The notes under the pieces are model-generated. The model did no database searches and was not told the DNA's origin. It saw only the letters and a list, made by a program, of their open reading frames with translations. From assembly GCF_023856365.1 (NCBI RefSeq), contig NC_064554.1, positions 620,001-684,000 of the forward strand: a stretch of DNA of 64,000 nucleotides. The letters are read 5' to 3'. This document shows, one piece after another, positions 43,601 to 56,318 of this stretch (within the stretch, counting starts at the first letter, position 1; each line of letters opens with the position of its first letter). A program made the translations under genes and the position numbers. The DNA comes from Brienomyrus brachyistius. Lineage: Eukaryota > Chordata > Actinopteri > Osteoglossiformes > Mormyridae.

Positions 43601-44470
43601 TCCCGGCACCATCCATACAAGCACAGCTGTGCTGTCACTGCCTGACAGTGACGACTCAGAACAAGCCCCAGGGACCTCCGCCGCTATCTGTCAATCAGCT
43701 ATCAGCTCCAGCGAGAATGTCCACACCTTGTGCCTCCTTTGAAAGGCAAACTGAGCCAGGCTTTCTGACCAATCAGGGTCTCCCTGGGGCACCCACCACC
43801 AGCAGGTATGCAGGCTGTCAGTGTTGTTTTCCCAATGTTCTGTAGTCGTCGAGTCTATGGGCTGCACCATCGGATGCAAACGGAGAGCAGCTGAACAAGA
43901 GGACGGCTCTACACTCAACACATACTTCCGACTAACAAAGAAACATCCTGTTTCAAAGGTGTCCAGACCTTCGGAGTGCTGAAAATGAATGGAAATTTTG
44001 TGATGAACGCTCAGAAAATCAGTGATGCGTTGCATCCTGAATAACTTCAGATTTAAATGATGATTTTTGTCTCAAACAATAGCAGATGAAGGGACATGGG
44101 GTGTAGCTGAGCCCTAAAACAAGCCCGACAGAAGGATTTTGCGGGGTGATTTAGAGCCAGGCTCCTGTGATTAAATCCGGGAGAAGGACCTGTCACGACC
44201 ATGAAACAAATGTCACAGTGTTACAGAAACAAATTTGCTGGCTTCTGAAACATGCTGTGCAGCAACAGGAACAAACATGGCAGCTCAGATCCCTTCAGAG
44301 CCGCATCCGAAAGGCTCAAGACCGTTTCATTTACATTTTTATTTAAACCAGATACAGCAAAGCTAGAACGGTACACTGACTGCAGAAATGCGGACACACC
44401 ACAATTTTTCACAAACAGAGCCGGGGTGCTGTACTGTGGTTACTTTGGTTACTTTGAAAGAGGTGCTGTA
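40601..44470. other. no certain gene
   Basis: Contains the repeat at 42057-42165. A 101-codon frame at 41166-41471 and a 140-codon frame at 43423-43845 have no family resemblance; I do not call them genes. Confidence 0.45.
42057..42165 (+). repeat. dispersed repeat, copy 2
   Basis: Near-identical direct copy of 32370-32473. The flanks differ, so this is a dispersed unit and not part of a larger duplication. Confidence 0.85.
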
Positions 44471-44474
44471 CTGG

Positions 44475-44930
44475 GATTTGGCCAGTTTGAATGAAGAGCG
44501 ACACTGGGGTTTGACCAGTTTGAAGGGGGAGCTACACTGGGGTTTGACCAGTTTGAAAGAGGAGCTACACTGGGGTTTGGCCAGTTTGAAGGGGGAGCAA
44601 CACTGGGGTTTGACCAGTTTGAAAGAGGAGCTACACTGGGGTTTGGCCAGTTTGAAGGGGGAGCAACACTGGGGTTTGACCAGTTTGAAGGAGGAGCTAC
44701 ACTGGGGTTTGACCAGTTTGAAAGAGGAGCTACACTGGGGTTTGGCCAGTTTGAAAGGGGAGCAACACTGGGGTTTGAACAGTTTGAAGGAGGAGCTACA
44801 CTGGGGCTTGTCCAGTTTGAAGGAGGAGCTACACTGGGGTTTGGCCAGTTTGAAGGAGGAGCTACACTGGGGTTTGGCCAGTTTGAAGGAGGAGCTACAC
44901 TGAGGTTTGGCCAGTTTGAAGGAGGTGTAG
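44475..44930. repeat. 33-bp minisatellite, about 14 units, open on both strands
   Basis: The unit is 'tttgaccagtttgaaagagg' followed by 'agctacactgggg', 33 bp in all, repeated about fourteen times with changes at a few positions. Eleven codons per unit keep a frame open on the plus strand (44388-44903, 'LTSLKEELHWG' units) and on the minus strand (44982-44449, 'PNPSVAPPSNW' units). There is no evidence that either is a gene. Confidence 0.95.
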
Positions 44931-44984
44931 GACTAGGATTTGAAGGGTACAGCCTGGAGTTCGTTCTCACTAAAAATCTCATGA

Positions 44985-46915
44985 AGAAGCTCAGCTAGAT
45001 TTGTCTTGTGCAGTTGAGGGCTTCTGCAACTTCTTCTCTTTGTCACCTGACCTCCATAAATAAGTAAATTCATGGAGCCCAGGATTTTTGTTGGCTGTGC
45101 TTTGTAATAGGTAATCTATAGATCTGAATCGATATCCAAATGGATGAACCCTAAAACAGACCAGCAGCCCACCCAGGGAGTCTCTCTGCACTTCCAGAAG
45201 TAACTAAGCATATCAGAGAGTGAATCATAAAGAATTTGCATTCTTTACTGATACTATAAAAGACATGGCACATTTTTTTTAGGAATTTTTGCAGCTGCAA
45301 CAGTTGACAATTGCTGTTTTTAAAATAGGATTCTGTAACACAGTCTTGGATGAAAATAAAAGGTCTGAGCAAATTGCCACATGGAGTGTTCAGTGTGCAC
45401 AGACAGCAGCCATGTGAGAAGCAAGCATCTGGAGGAGAGCGCCCAGCTTCCGGAAAAAGCCGTCCCGGTGAGATGCCAATTCTGCTGCGGCAACTCCTAT
45501 CCCACCCTCACTCCTGTGCTCCTAAATCTGAGTCTTTAGGTTTTCATCTTTCCTGACTACTCCAGTGGGAGGGGCTTTACGTTCTGACATCAGCCGAAAC
45601 CACATGGACATGATGTAGCGTATTAGCTGCATCATTATTATGAATCATTAACAGTGCAGCCATTATGAGCAGTTTGCAGACCTCATTTGACCAATCACAT
45701 GCTTTTGGGGACGAAGGTGCATTACAGGGAGCTAATTCAGCTCAAATTGGGGGTGACAGGAACCCCACTCCACCCATTACTATTATAAGGATTCAACCTT
45801 CAAAATATGTCAGTACAACATTTTCCATGTGACGCAGAAGTCTACGTGACCCAAAGCTTGTGAGGGACCGCAGAGAAACGTCAGCATCACCTAATCACTC
45901 ATCGAAACAGTAGCGTTAAAATGCCCATATCAAACGAACCTGGGTGACGCAATATGAAAAATCACTGCAGCTCCGCTTCATTGTTTCACACTGTCCCGTT
46001 AGGAGCAGATGTCGTGTGCAGCCACACAGAATGGCATCCAGAGGGCGGTCTGTTCATTCAGCCTTACCTCTGGTGCCGGGGCCCACATCTCAATTTTAAT
46101 CACACATAGACATTGAGGGTTCTGGGGAGGGGCCGAGCTAACACCAGCTGTTGGTCGGCAGGGGGTGGTTAGCGCCATGCCCTTCACCTGTTTTAAAAGC
46201 ACTTTAGAACAACACACACCAACACCACATCTGAGCGGGCGAAGGGGGGCATGGGGTCTTTTCACACCCCCGTTCCCTGTTCGCCATTTGGGGCTGGGGG
46301 CTGAGAGGAAGAGCTGGCCGTCTGGTCGGGGTCTGGGCTGGTGGGCTTCTCGGCTACTGCGGGGTCCGGGGTTATTTTCTGGTCTCCTCGCCAGAGGAAA
46401 AATAGGGGTCCACCAATCCACCAAGGTGCAAGTGCACCTAGCTCTTAAAGAAAATGTTAGAAAAAATTAGTTTATAGCATGTTTACAGCATAAACACAGC
46501 AGTGACAGTACATCCCGTGTGGACCAGGCGCCTGGCTTTGACTATTTTTCTGCCATTAAACTAGCAAAGGTGGCTTGGCCATGACGTAAAATAACTTGTG
46601 CCTTTAAATTGTTAAAAAAAAGTCCTGTGTGTTGTAAAGTGAGGTATGAAACAGATACCAGGTCGTTTCAGTAACGGTCAGCGTACATTTTCTTCATGTG
46701 ATTTTGTGGTTTCAAATGTTTCATTGGAATCAATAGTATTTATTGCCAATTCCAGTTGCCAGGTAACTTCAATAATTTGAATAGAATACATGATAACATT
46801 TTAAACTAGATTACAGTTAATTGTTATTTTTCTGTTTAAAAAAGACAATTGATGTAATTCACATACGACAAAACCTGTAAAAGACATTTTGGAATTCTTT
46901 TCTAAATGAAATTAA
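44985..46915. other. no gene recognised
   Basis: A GC-rich patch at about 46230-46420 stands out in composition but has no recognisable element ends. Confidence 0.45.
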
Positions 46916-47065
46916 GGTACTTTGTTACTCCCCTTGGGGAAATTCTATTTTCACCTACCCCATCTTGCTCTACTTGACACATGGGCACAGATGAAGGTGA
47001 CAGCAAGCCTGGCAGCAAAGGGCAGCCACCTGTAGGGACACCCATGGAGCTGGGGGTTTTACAGT
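46916..47065 (-). mobile_element. tRNA-derived SINE fragment
   Basis: On the minus strand it shares 'cccccagctcc', 'ggtggctgccctt' and the terminal 'ccccaaggggagtaacaaag' type block with the more complete SINE at 54657-54905. The tRNA-like head is missing. Confidence 0.6.
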
Positions 47066-47325
47066 GATTAACAGCAATTTTGCAATACTTTTCTGGCAGT
47101 TTTTTTTTTTTGCTAGGAATTTACAGTAAATTCCACAGTCAATTCTACACAAAAACAGATGTCATTCCTAAGCGCAGCATGGACTGCTTCCGGACACAGT
47201 ATCAAATGCGACTTCCAGAGTCACTTGAGTAAGCTGGTTATGCTACATCCCCGGGTAAGATTACCTGCAGTAGGCAGCCTACCAAAAGAGGGCCTTTCCT
47301 GTTCCCTTGGTGAATTAGAAAACCA

Positions 47326-47625
47326 GTGGAGAGAGCTCTCCTGTTGCAGTTTCACAGAGATGAACAACATGGAGAACTTTGGATTGAGGTTTTGCAGTAT
47401 GAGGGTGCTGAAGGAAAAAGGAGTTTTAAAGACATTGGTCTGCCTGTACTGCAGATTTTGTCTCTGCCCATTTCAGATGTTCATGTAAAGCGTGAATTTA
47501 CTAATGTGACATTCCTTAAATATAACCACCGAAACAGAACGGTTGTAAATTTGCTGTCCAGATTGGTAGATGTACAACTTGGACTGCAAAGAGATGGACT
47601 GACGCAGAGGCGGAGTTATGGATAG
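47326..47625 (+). pseudogene. hAT transposase C-terminal dimerisation region
   Basis: A 99-codon open stretch reads 'ELWIEVLQYEGAEGKRSFKD', then 'LPVLQILSLPISDVHVKREF', then 'YNHRNRTVVNLLSRLVDVQL'. This is the W-x-V ... LSLP-xS-x2-VxRxF ... RNR pattern of the hAT C-terminal dimerisation domain. No upstream transposase exons (BED finger, RNase H fold) were found, so it is a fragment. The 3' flank to 47790 is repeated in inverse orientation at 2880-3059. Confidence 0.65.
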
Positions 47626-47790
47626 GCCTGGGTGGGATCGACAGCTGGGCCCACCCATTCAGATTAATGAAATGACATTTTTTATATATAAATTACCGGC
47701 TTCTAACTGTTCCTATACATCACTGTTGTTACTGTGGCAAGTACGACAGAATGTGTGAGCTCCCTCTAGTGGTGCTCTAGGTAGAACACC

Positions 47791-49529
47791 ACAGTCGTAG
47801 GTGTATTATTGTTGCAGTCACCATGTTGTAAATATATAAGCCAATTTAAGAAAATTTGGGGTAATGAGTTTCACTCAGACCCTCCCAAATTTAATACAAG
47901 CCCATCCATCAGCCACTTTTCCATATTTAAAGGTTGCAGGAGGATGCTCACATGAAAAAAAAGACTAATTCATTTCTTTATCCAAAACTATTTCTTTCCT
48001 CATTCATTAAAACGAAAAGAGCTTTAACTTGTGCGTGCATTGCTTCATTTTAAGCAGCATTATGGAGTATCATTGAAGATAGAAAAGTTTATGAAGGGTC
48101 TGATTTTCGACATCTTTTACTCCTGGTTTGGGCTATAAAATTGGAAGGAGTTGCCAAACATGACCGTGCAGGGTCTGCGCTGTTCTCATCTGTGAACAGT
48201 GTGTGGGTTTGTGGGTCAGGCATAAATTTGGGGGGAGGGGCTCCCTCCAGCATTAAAATAGGGAGATATCCCCCAAAATAATATAATTCTTCATATTCAA
48301 AAAAGTACAGATAAAATTAATCTATCTCACCAGTTAATGTAAAGTTTTTTCACCCCAAGCACACCTACCCTTCCCGAAAATGGTTTAGTCTGAAGTCCTG
48401 CTCTGGGGTACGTTTCCTATACCACGATGCACGTTAGCAAAAGACAAATATATATCAGGAAAATATATAGCAGGAGATGAAAGAAAAAAGATACATTCTG
48501 CGGGCCATGGCTGCTGCCGCCTGGCAGAGGGTATGAGGAGGAAGTGCAGGGACCAAAAGGATGGTTGCAACTCTCTGGAGGGAGCAGGTGAGGAAGGAGG
48601 AACCGGCAGCCCTGATGGAGCAGTATGAAAGTCACCATGAAGAGGTGATCGCCTACCGGAGAGAGACACTGGCCTTACTGGCCCAAAGGGTCAGGAGGCC
48701 CAGTGTGACAATATACTGTATCTCCCCACCTCTTAATGTCAAGGGCACCTCCAAGGGGCGGCCACATCCCTCCTTGGAAACCTCTGGCCACCCCTGTGGC
48801 AGCCCCCAAATATGGCTGTAGAGAGTTTGTTTTATAGCGAAAGCTGTGGTGCACTCAGGGACCATTAACTGTGTAGCACCTGGGGCCTGTATCATGAAAC
48901 TGAAAGTCTGAGTTAGAACAAAAGTTTTAGCCTAATAAAGTCAAACAAATGTAATGCGAGATCATCAAAATCATGCCTCTAAGAAAGGCTCCTGCAGCTT
49001 TAAGGGCGCACCGTTACGTGCAAAGGACTGTGGGTGCACTGTGGGGACACCGAGGCACGCGCTGACAGCGTGTTAGAACTTAGTTAAAGTTTTTCCTGGT
49101 CAGCAATATATGGAAGTCCTTACGTTATATGTATGTATTAAGTTATATAATTGTGCTATGTAATTACCGAATGACGCTAAACTCATTTAGTTTGGCTTTA
49201 ATTATGCTGACGTTTAATGCCGGTGTTGTGCTGCAAACTGCCCCTCTGCCACGGATTGTAATCTTTCATTTTAAAGGAAGTGTAACTTCATTTGTCTTGC
49301 TTTAAGCAGACTGAAAACTCACATTACTTGTTTATTATGATATTTTACAGTCAAACCTAAAGTTAAGATTAACTACCTCCTGTAAAACGTCGCAAATGTG
49401 ACATCATTTAAAGGCGACAGTAATGCTTCGCTTTTCGACGACAGTCGCCTTCAGTCGCAAGAAGCGTTTCATTTTCTTGAATAATATTTTTGATACTTTG
49501 TTGAATTAATTCTGCCTCGATATTTTTGT
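47791..49529. other. no certain gene
   Basis: A plus-strand frame at 48561-48821 has 'ALMEQYESHHEEVIAYRRET', resembling the C-terminal helical tail of Harbinger-type Myb/SANT proteins, but the match is weak. 48975-49045 is an inverted copy of 32270-32340. Confidence 0.35.
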
Positions 49530-49640
49530 TATTCTGTCTTCTTTTCATACTTATAATGCGGCGATTAGCTTCTTACTCGGCACATCACACCTGCAAATAA
49601 AATAGCATCGAACTAAGCAACAGAAGTAATCAGAAGTCAG
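49530..49640 (+). repeat. inverted copy of 2745-2870
   Basis: The stretch 'cttcttttcatacttataat', 'gcggcgattagcttc' and 'agtaatcagaagt' reads in the same order as the reverse complement of 2745-2870. It lies about 275 bp upstream of the HECT-type relic. Confidence 0.8.
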
Positions 49641-49914
49641 CACCCTGCACTTCTTAGTATTTAGAAGTTATGTTTTTCTTTGGGTCGAACTTGCTATATC
49701 TTGACGTTAAAATTTAGAAAGCTATGTGATTTAAAAGTACTTTTATCACTTTAATATGACATTGTTTTATTATTGGTATATTATTCTTTAAACTTTTGTT
49801 TTAGTAGTGTGTGAGATCACAATCACCAGTTACAGCTACTTTTTGCTGAAACAGACATTAGACTAATTATGTCTGGATAACTGAGTAAATACTGTATTGT
49901 GCAATTTTTCCCAG

Positions 49915-52718
49915 TGGCGAGTCTCCAAAGTTAGCGGCAGCCAGACTTCTGCATCAAGCTGCAAGGATATTAATGAGACAGTCTGAAAATTCAGACATAG
50001 TTGTAGCAGAAGCGGCATCACTGGTGTCAAATCAAACACCTGGGGTATCAACCTCAGCCAGTCCTTCTGCACTTGTTGCACATTCTGAATTTAACACATC
50101 TAGACAGGACCAGATTGAAAGAAATCTAGTCCAGCTGTTCCAGCTGTATGACCGTTTAAGAGGACAAAGGGACCCATACCAAAGGGTGAAATAGAGAGCA
50201 AGTATAACAACAGAGTCATGGACACATGACTTCTTCTGTTTTGCGGAAAAATATGTCCATCCTTTGCCAGAAGAACATAGTCATTTACAGAACTGTGGCC
50301 TAGGTAGGAAGCGAATAACATTCCCAGATAAAAATGGCAATTACAAAGACCTCTGTGATGTCCTGTATGCAGCTTATCCACCACTTAATACTTCTGGAGG
50401 ATTTCAAATTTTGGCACATTTTAGATCAATATATTTGGAACCTCTACCAATACCACCCAATGGATATAGCGTGAAATACCTTAGAACAGAGAGTGGTTTG
50501 AATCAGGCAGTCGGCTATATCCGTCCACTCCGTCCAAGTTAGCATAAGCACAGATGGATTGTGTAAGCTTAATGAGGTTAGTCACAAAAAATCTTGCCTT
50601 TTTTGTACACTTGTAAATGTTTCATGAAAGCATCTCACTTCTCCTACGAAATATCTTCAATTTCTTTAAACTACTACAAATAATTACTAAATAGAGTTAT
50701 GTTCAGAGATTTACATATGTCTTGTTTGTATTATGCTGTGTTTAACTGTTATGCTTTCTACCTTAAGGGCCAAGCATTGGTGCTGGAAAAATGTCAGACC
50801 TGTAGAAATTATATTCCCATGCAGTCTCTAGTTCAGCATGTTGAACAGTGCTCAAGGTAAAATACATGATTTAGACTTTTTTTTGTCTTGCATCACCTGA
50901 GACTTTATTTGAATGTGTGTTTAATGGACTTTAAAACTCGCTGAGCATTTGTTAAAGTATTTAGATGTATGCTGAGTGATTTTAATGTATCATTTAAATG
51001 AAAATGTCTTTATATTCTTCTTCTTGTAAAGCAAAACCAACAGCCAGATACCAGATGCCAGGCAGAGGAAGCACCTTGTACTTCACAATCACTAGCTAAC
51101 ATCCAAGCTGATGTCACCCCGCAGATTTTAACTTCCACTGTTACAGACACAGAAAGTCCATCTGTTTGTACATACAGGTATGATTAATGTAAATGAGGTC
51201 TCAGAAAGATAGAAAATGTAAGAACAACCTCAAATGAGCACATTTTTTCAGGGACTATTTGGACCTTGTTTGCTCTGATGTGAGTGAGTCAGAGGATGAA
51301 CAAATCAGTCAGCTATAGAAGAGTCATTGATAGAAATGTCAAGTGAGTTTAATGTTCAAATGCCGCAATTTTGTTATGTAGTGTTTTTTTATGTTTGGTT
51401 GTGTGACTGTCTTTTCAGGCTGCAGGATGTCTTGCGGATGCTGCAAAGGAATATTGATAAGGATGAAGCTCTTCGCTTCAACATCTGTCCGCACGATGGT
51501 GCTGTCCGCACAATGAGGAGACCAAATTTCTCTGCCAGAAAGAGAATTGATGCCAAATTCACTTATGAGGGAAATTCTGTAGAAGCAGTTTATGTGGGTG
51601 GCCCAATGAGGGAGTTTTTCAGACTTGCATTTCAACATATAAGGCAGAGCCCAGTGTTCACAGGTTCTGACTACCAGCGAGTTTTGGAGTGCCATATGTG
51701 TGTGTAAGTGTTGCAGAGGGAAACCATCAAACATTTCATATATATGTCAGGCTTTGGTTACTGTTGAGAATGTAATTGCATGATTTCTCATCTTTCTCTG
51801 ATAGCTATAAAAGAAAACAGCTACTTTTATGCAGGACAGTTGATTGCAATGAGCATAGTTCAAGGAGGACCATCCCCACGTTTCTTTGCTCCAGTCTTGT
51901 ATCAAGCCATAGTGTCAGGTGCAGAAAGTGCAGACATTGAGGACATTCATGATCATGAATTAAAAAGCTTGCTGTCAGAGGTAGGGGAAGAACATGAATA
52001 ATTGCATTTCAGACTGCTGTACAATTTTAAAATGGTGTTTATAGCAATGTTTACGTATTCTTTAGTACGTTTTGTCAGTTCTCTTTATGCTCATGTGCGT
52101 TTGAAAAGCTTGATATTAATGTTTGAATGAACAAATAATTCACTGTAAAAATAAATGTTTTCAATCCAGTGTCAAGTTGTGGCTTCAGAGTTTAAGAAAA
52201 ACCTGAACAAAGCTGTTGAAAGATGTGAGACCCACCTGATGCTGGCTGGATGTCTGCGAAGCATCTCTGTCAGTAATAAAAATGAAGTGGTGCAAGACAT
52301 CATTAATTGGTTTGTCCTTCAGGATAAGGAAACACTTTGAAAGGCATGTTCCTCATCATGTATTATCCATGTTCAAAGTTTATAGGGCATTCAAAATTAG
52401 TGAATGTTTTTTTTCTCTTTTGATCAATGTATCAAATTTTTTTATAGGTTCCAGGATGGGCTTCGTAGCTGTGGACTACTGGATGCTATCCAGAGCCATC
52501 CAGGCGTATTCAGAACAGTATTTACAAAGATCAACGAAAAGCTTACAGCTGAGAGTATTGAACAGCAGTTTACAGAACAAAGGTCTGAGCGAGGGAGCGA
52601 CAAATACGAAATCGAAAATGAAGCTATCTCTTGGATGCTAAGAGAAGGTATTCCTCAACCACAATTAGAACCAAACTTAAAAGGATGTGGAATTCTAAAG
52701 AATGATGGTTCTTCCTAA
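49915..52718 (+). pseudogene. G2E3-like HECT-domain gene, broken and lacking the C-lobe
   Basis: Exon-like segments with AG/GT borders: 49915-50539, 50767-50858, 51033-51178, 51250-about 51318, 51419-51703, 51805-51979, 52170-52321 and 52449-52646. The first holds the conserved fish module ('WTHDFFCFAEKY', 'GLGRKRITFPD'). The second has a C-x2-C ... H-x3-C finger ('CQTCRNYI', 'HVEQC'). From 51419 on it reads as HECT N-lobe ('VYVGGPMREFFRLAFQHI', 'YFYAGQLIAMSIVQGGPSP'). Defects: an in-frame TAG at 50192-50194 within the first exon, a GA instead of GT donor after 52321, and no C-lobe with the catalytic cysteine downstream. It could not ligate ubiquitin. Relatives are multicopy in fish, partly inside transposons. 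Confidence 0.65.
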
Positions 52719-53155
52719 TATCAGCACTACATATATTTAAGTAAAATTCAGCCTTATTTACTTTATACATGGAACCTGGCAAAAGCAGCCAGCCATTACT
52801 GACACATGAGAAATTATAGATATAACATTTTTCTTCTAAAATGTATAGTAATTTATATCAAAATTGTAACTAATTAAAAATTAACTGACTAAGTATATAT
52901 GACTATACTATACGCTACATAGTGCAGAACAGTTACACTTATTTTTTGCATTGTTCATTGATTTTGCATATGCTTCATACAGGTTCATAGAGCTGTTTGT
53001 TGTTACATTATTTTTACATTACAGAGACTTAAACTGTGCCTTATTGGCTCTTAAACTCAGAATCTCTCGAGTCCCCTTTGGGAACAGGCTGGGTCATAGG
53101 ATTTGACATCTGTTACACACTGGATAACCTGTTACAGTTTTCTCCTATATATCCC
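52719..53155. other. no gene recognised
   Basis: AT-rich. No HECT C-lobe exon is found here. Confidence 0.5.
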
Positions 53156-53159
53156 ATAC

Positions 53160-53515
53160 ATGGGGATGGCACAGTGGTGCAGTGGTTAGCACTCTTGTCT
53201 CACAACTCTGGGTCCATCCAACCATCCATTCTTCTCCTGTTCAGGGCCGCAGGGGATCCGGAGCTGGACACAGAATAGGGACCAATCCAGGATGGGGCAC
53301 CAACCAGTCACAGGACACACTTACCATTCACTCACACCTAGAGGTAATTTGGTAGTTTGAGTTATTCTCAGCATGTTTTTGGACTGGGGAGGGAATCCCC
53401 ACAATGACATGGCGAGAACATTCAAACTCCACACATGGAACCCTGGCAGAAACTCAAACCCAAATCCCAGAGGTGTGAGGCGACAGCGCTAACCACTGCA
53501 TCACCGTGCCACCCG
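53160..53515. mobile_element. two SINE pieces in head-to-tail inverted arrangement
   Basis: 53163-53217 is a plus-strand SINE head ('ggcacagtggtgcagtggtt' with 'agcactcttgtctcac'). 53220-53515 is a minus-strand SINE whose own head ('gtggcacggtgatgcagtgg' read on minus) is at the right end and whose tail ('ggatggttgg' on minus) is at the left. Each has the tRNA-like A box. The result is a near-palindromic composite. Confidence 0.75.
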
Positions 53516-53579
53516 CCTCTGGGAACATACTGCGGTTAATTGGAGTTAACAAGTTGACCATGAGTGTGAATGGTGCACA

Positions 53580-54170
53580 CAGTCAGGCATGTAAGTAGGC
53601 AGGCATGTAAGTAGGCAGGCATGTAAGTAAGTAGGCAGGCAGACAGGCACGCGCGAGTGAACACAGACAGGCAAGTATGCACACATGCATAAAGGCAGTC
53701 CTCCAAACAGTCAAGCACACACGCACACAGGCAGGCACACACACACATAGGCACGCACGCAGACACACACAGACATAGGCAGGCACAGACACAGGTAGGC
53801 TCACAGGCACTCAGAGGCACCCATGCATGCAAGGCCACACAGAGACACAGGTGCATGCAAGCACACAGGAATGCACGGACACAGGCACGCAAGCACAGGC
53901 ATGCACAGAGGCATGCACACACACAGACATACACACACAGGCAGGCACAAAAGGGACACAGGCACAAAGGCACGCACGCTCACAGGCAGGCACGCACACG
54001 GACACACGCAGGCACACACAGGCGCGCAGACAGGTAGGCACTCACACAGGCATGCACACACCCACACAAGCAGGCATGCACGCACACAGGCAGACACGCA
54101 CACAGGCGCGCAGACAGGTGGGTACTTAGACAGGCATGCACACATGCAGGCACGCATGAACGCACAAAAC
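53580..54170. repeat. CA/CAGG-rich satellite-like tract
   Basis: It begins with three to four 'caggcatgtaagtagg' units, then nearly 500 bp of 'acacaggcacgcac'-type words. Cysteine-rich or histidine-rich frames on either strand come from the repeat. Confidence 0.95.
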
Positions 54171-54656
54171 TCCTCGTCCTTAACTCAGGACTTCCAAACA
54201 TAAGCAAAACACAGTTACAATATTAGTTGTTATTATTAGCATTAGTAAGATTCCCCTTACATTGCATAATAGGTAAGAAATAAATGGATGTAGAGAAGAA
54301 AAATGTTTACAATTCAAAGTATATTAGAGATGCTGTAAGTATGTATGTGAAGGGTTCAATGGGGCTAATCCCACAATGATTAAAAACAATTTGACAAATT
54401 CAAATAAGAGGCTGAGAAGGATGTTCAGCTTCAGCCACCGGCTCTCGTTTTTGACAGTGGGGTGTAATTTTGCCGGTTCTTTCCTTTCTTCTGTTTCCCA
54501 TACGTTGTTTGCAGAGGCCCCTTCACCACATCGCCATGTGATGTGGACACCTTCACACTGCCTGCCTCTAGATCATTTATGTTGAGGTGTTCCACTTTAG
54601 TTTCAGCAATGTGCAATTTAACATCATTCAGCTGGAATTCATCATCTACAACTTCT
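54171..54656. other. no gene recognised
   Basis: No family-like frame; ends at the (AAT)n start of a SINE tail. Confidence 0.5.
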
Positions 54657-54905
54657 AATAATAATAATAATAATAATCAATACTTTATTAATCCCTGTGG
54701 GGATATTGCTTTTTTGTGTCTCCCTCAACATGCCCTTTGTGGAGTAAGTTGTCTGTGAAGGGCAGCTACCTGTTGGGGCACCTAGGGAGCTGGGGGGAAT
54801 TAAGGGCCTTGCTCGAGGACCCGCAGACGTGCTGAGGCTGGGTTTGAACCGGTGACCTTCCGATTACAGGCACAAGGACTTGGTCTATGTATTGACCCCT
54901 GCCCC
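54657..54905 (-). mobile_element. tRNA-derived SINE, nearly complete
   Basis: On the minus strand a tRNA-like head with B box 'ggttcaaaccc' (about 54838-54850), the body 'cccccagctccctaggtgcc' and the end 'ttaataaagtattg' with (ATT)n can be followed in order. The same body occurs truncated at 46916-47065. Confidence 0.8.
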
Positions 54906-56306
54906 CCAACTGTGTATGAGTAGCATTTATGCTGATTCTTGAATGTGAGCTAGTACATAAACCAGCTAGTACCCACCCTTGCAAAAATACTCTAGTGTTC
55001 CGTCATACACATTCTTTTATTTTCTTGCATTGTCCGTTTTTGTTCATAGTCTGTAATTTTCCGAATAACGGCAATTTCAGATAACTACTGGAACTGTGAA
55101 TTCTGGAGGGGAGAATATATTCATGCAAGTTCCATTACATGCTATAGATATATTGATCTGATACCTTTCCTTATCAGACTGTACCACTGTTAAAAACCAC
55201 AGATATTTTATTCTGATTGTATGCATTTCCTTATTAGGGCACATTAGTTAGTTCTTTTAAAAAATCAGTTTATTCTGACATCGTAAATTTCCTGATCAGA
55301 GTTTACCCTCTTTAAAATGACGGGGTTACACTTGTGCCATTTAATTTCCGTAATCTGTGGCAGTCAGTGACAATGACTTATTTACTACCAAACAGCACTG
55401 AGATTGAGTAGAGTGAGGGGCTTAGGGCGTATTACGGAAGAATAAAAGCTGAGTCCTGTATCCAGGCGAGATGCGTAGCTGACAGGCTGATGAACGTTTC
55501 AAACTCTTACCTCCACCGTACTGACAGGAACGGCGAGCTGCTGTGGCGTCATGGCATCAAACTTCTGTTTCTCCAGGCAAGAAAACAACCAAGACCAGCC
55601 TTAATAATCTAAACACTTTGAAGACTGATATAAATGGTAAATATGAGGCGTGAATACCATCCAACACTACCAGTTACTCAGTGAATACTCAGTCATGCAG
55701 AAATATAATCTAAAGTTATAATTATGGGGACATGTGGCCATCCACTGCAGGTGACAATGTCCTAAACTCTTTCATACTTAAAGAACGCTTACAGTTATTA
55801 CTTTGTAAGGATGCATAGAACTCCAGTTCAGTATATTTATGGAATATATACAGCAGCAACTACTTTATGGTCATTTATTAAGTAACAGACTTATTTTCTA
55901 CCTGCGGGATCATATAATTATGCTGAAATAAAAATGTAACTTACAGCGTAAAAACATGGAATCCAGTCCAAAGTTTATTTAGTTTGACATGTGATCAAAA
56001 TTCAGAGTAAACTAATACATGATAGCATGCATGCAAAAGATCAAGGGCAGAACAGGGGCTGTGAACCCAGTCTGCATTAAAATGGAATTAACCATCTCTC
56101 TCAATATAAAATTGGGATAATTATTCTCTTCAGAGGCATCCATAGAATAGTGTATCCATCCCCTCACTCCTGTGTATAGAGGCATATCCTAAGGCTCCGG
56201 CAACAAATTTCAGCTCAACAACAGCATCAATAATTTTACAGCTAGTTTTAAAACTTGCTTTAACATACAGTGATTGCAGAAAATGATAAACAAATTAGGT
56301 AATATT
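54906..56306. other. no gene recognised
   Basis: AT-rich with no coherent frame, inverted repeat or tail. Confidence 0.5.
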
Positions 56307-56318
56307 AATTAAATCATA

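Noticed and set aside
53580..54170. Possible CRISPR-like spaced repeats
   Set aside because: Units are short, irregular and low-complexity without unique spacers, and the genome is eukaryotic.
53535..54207. Cysteine-rich and histidine-rich frames on both strands
   Set aside because: Products of the CA-rich repeat tract.
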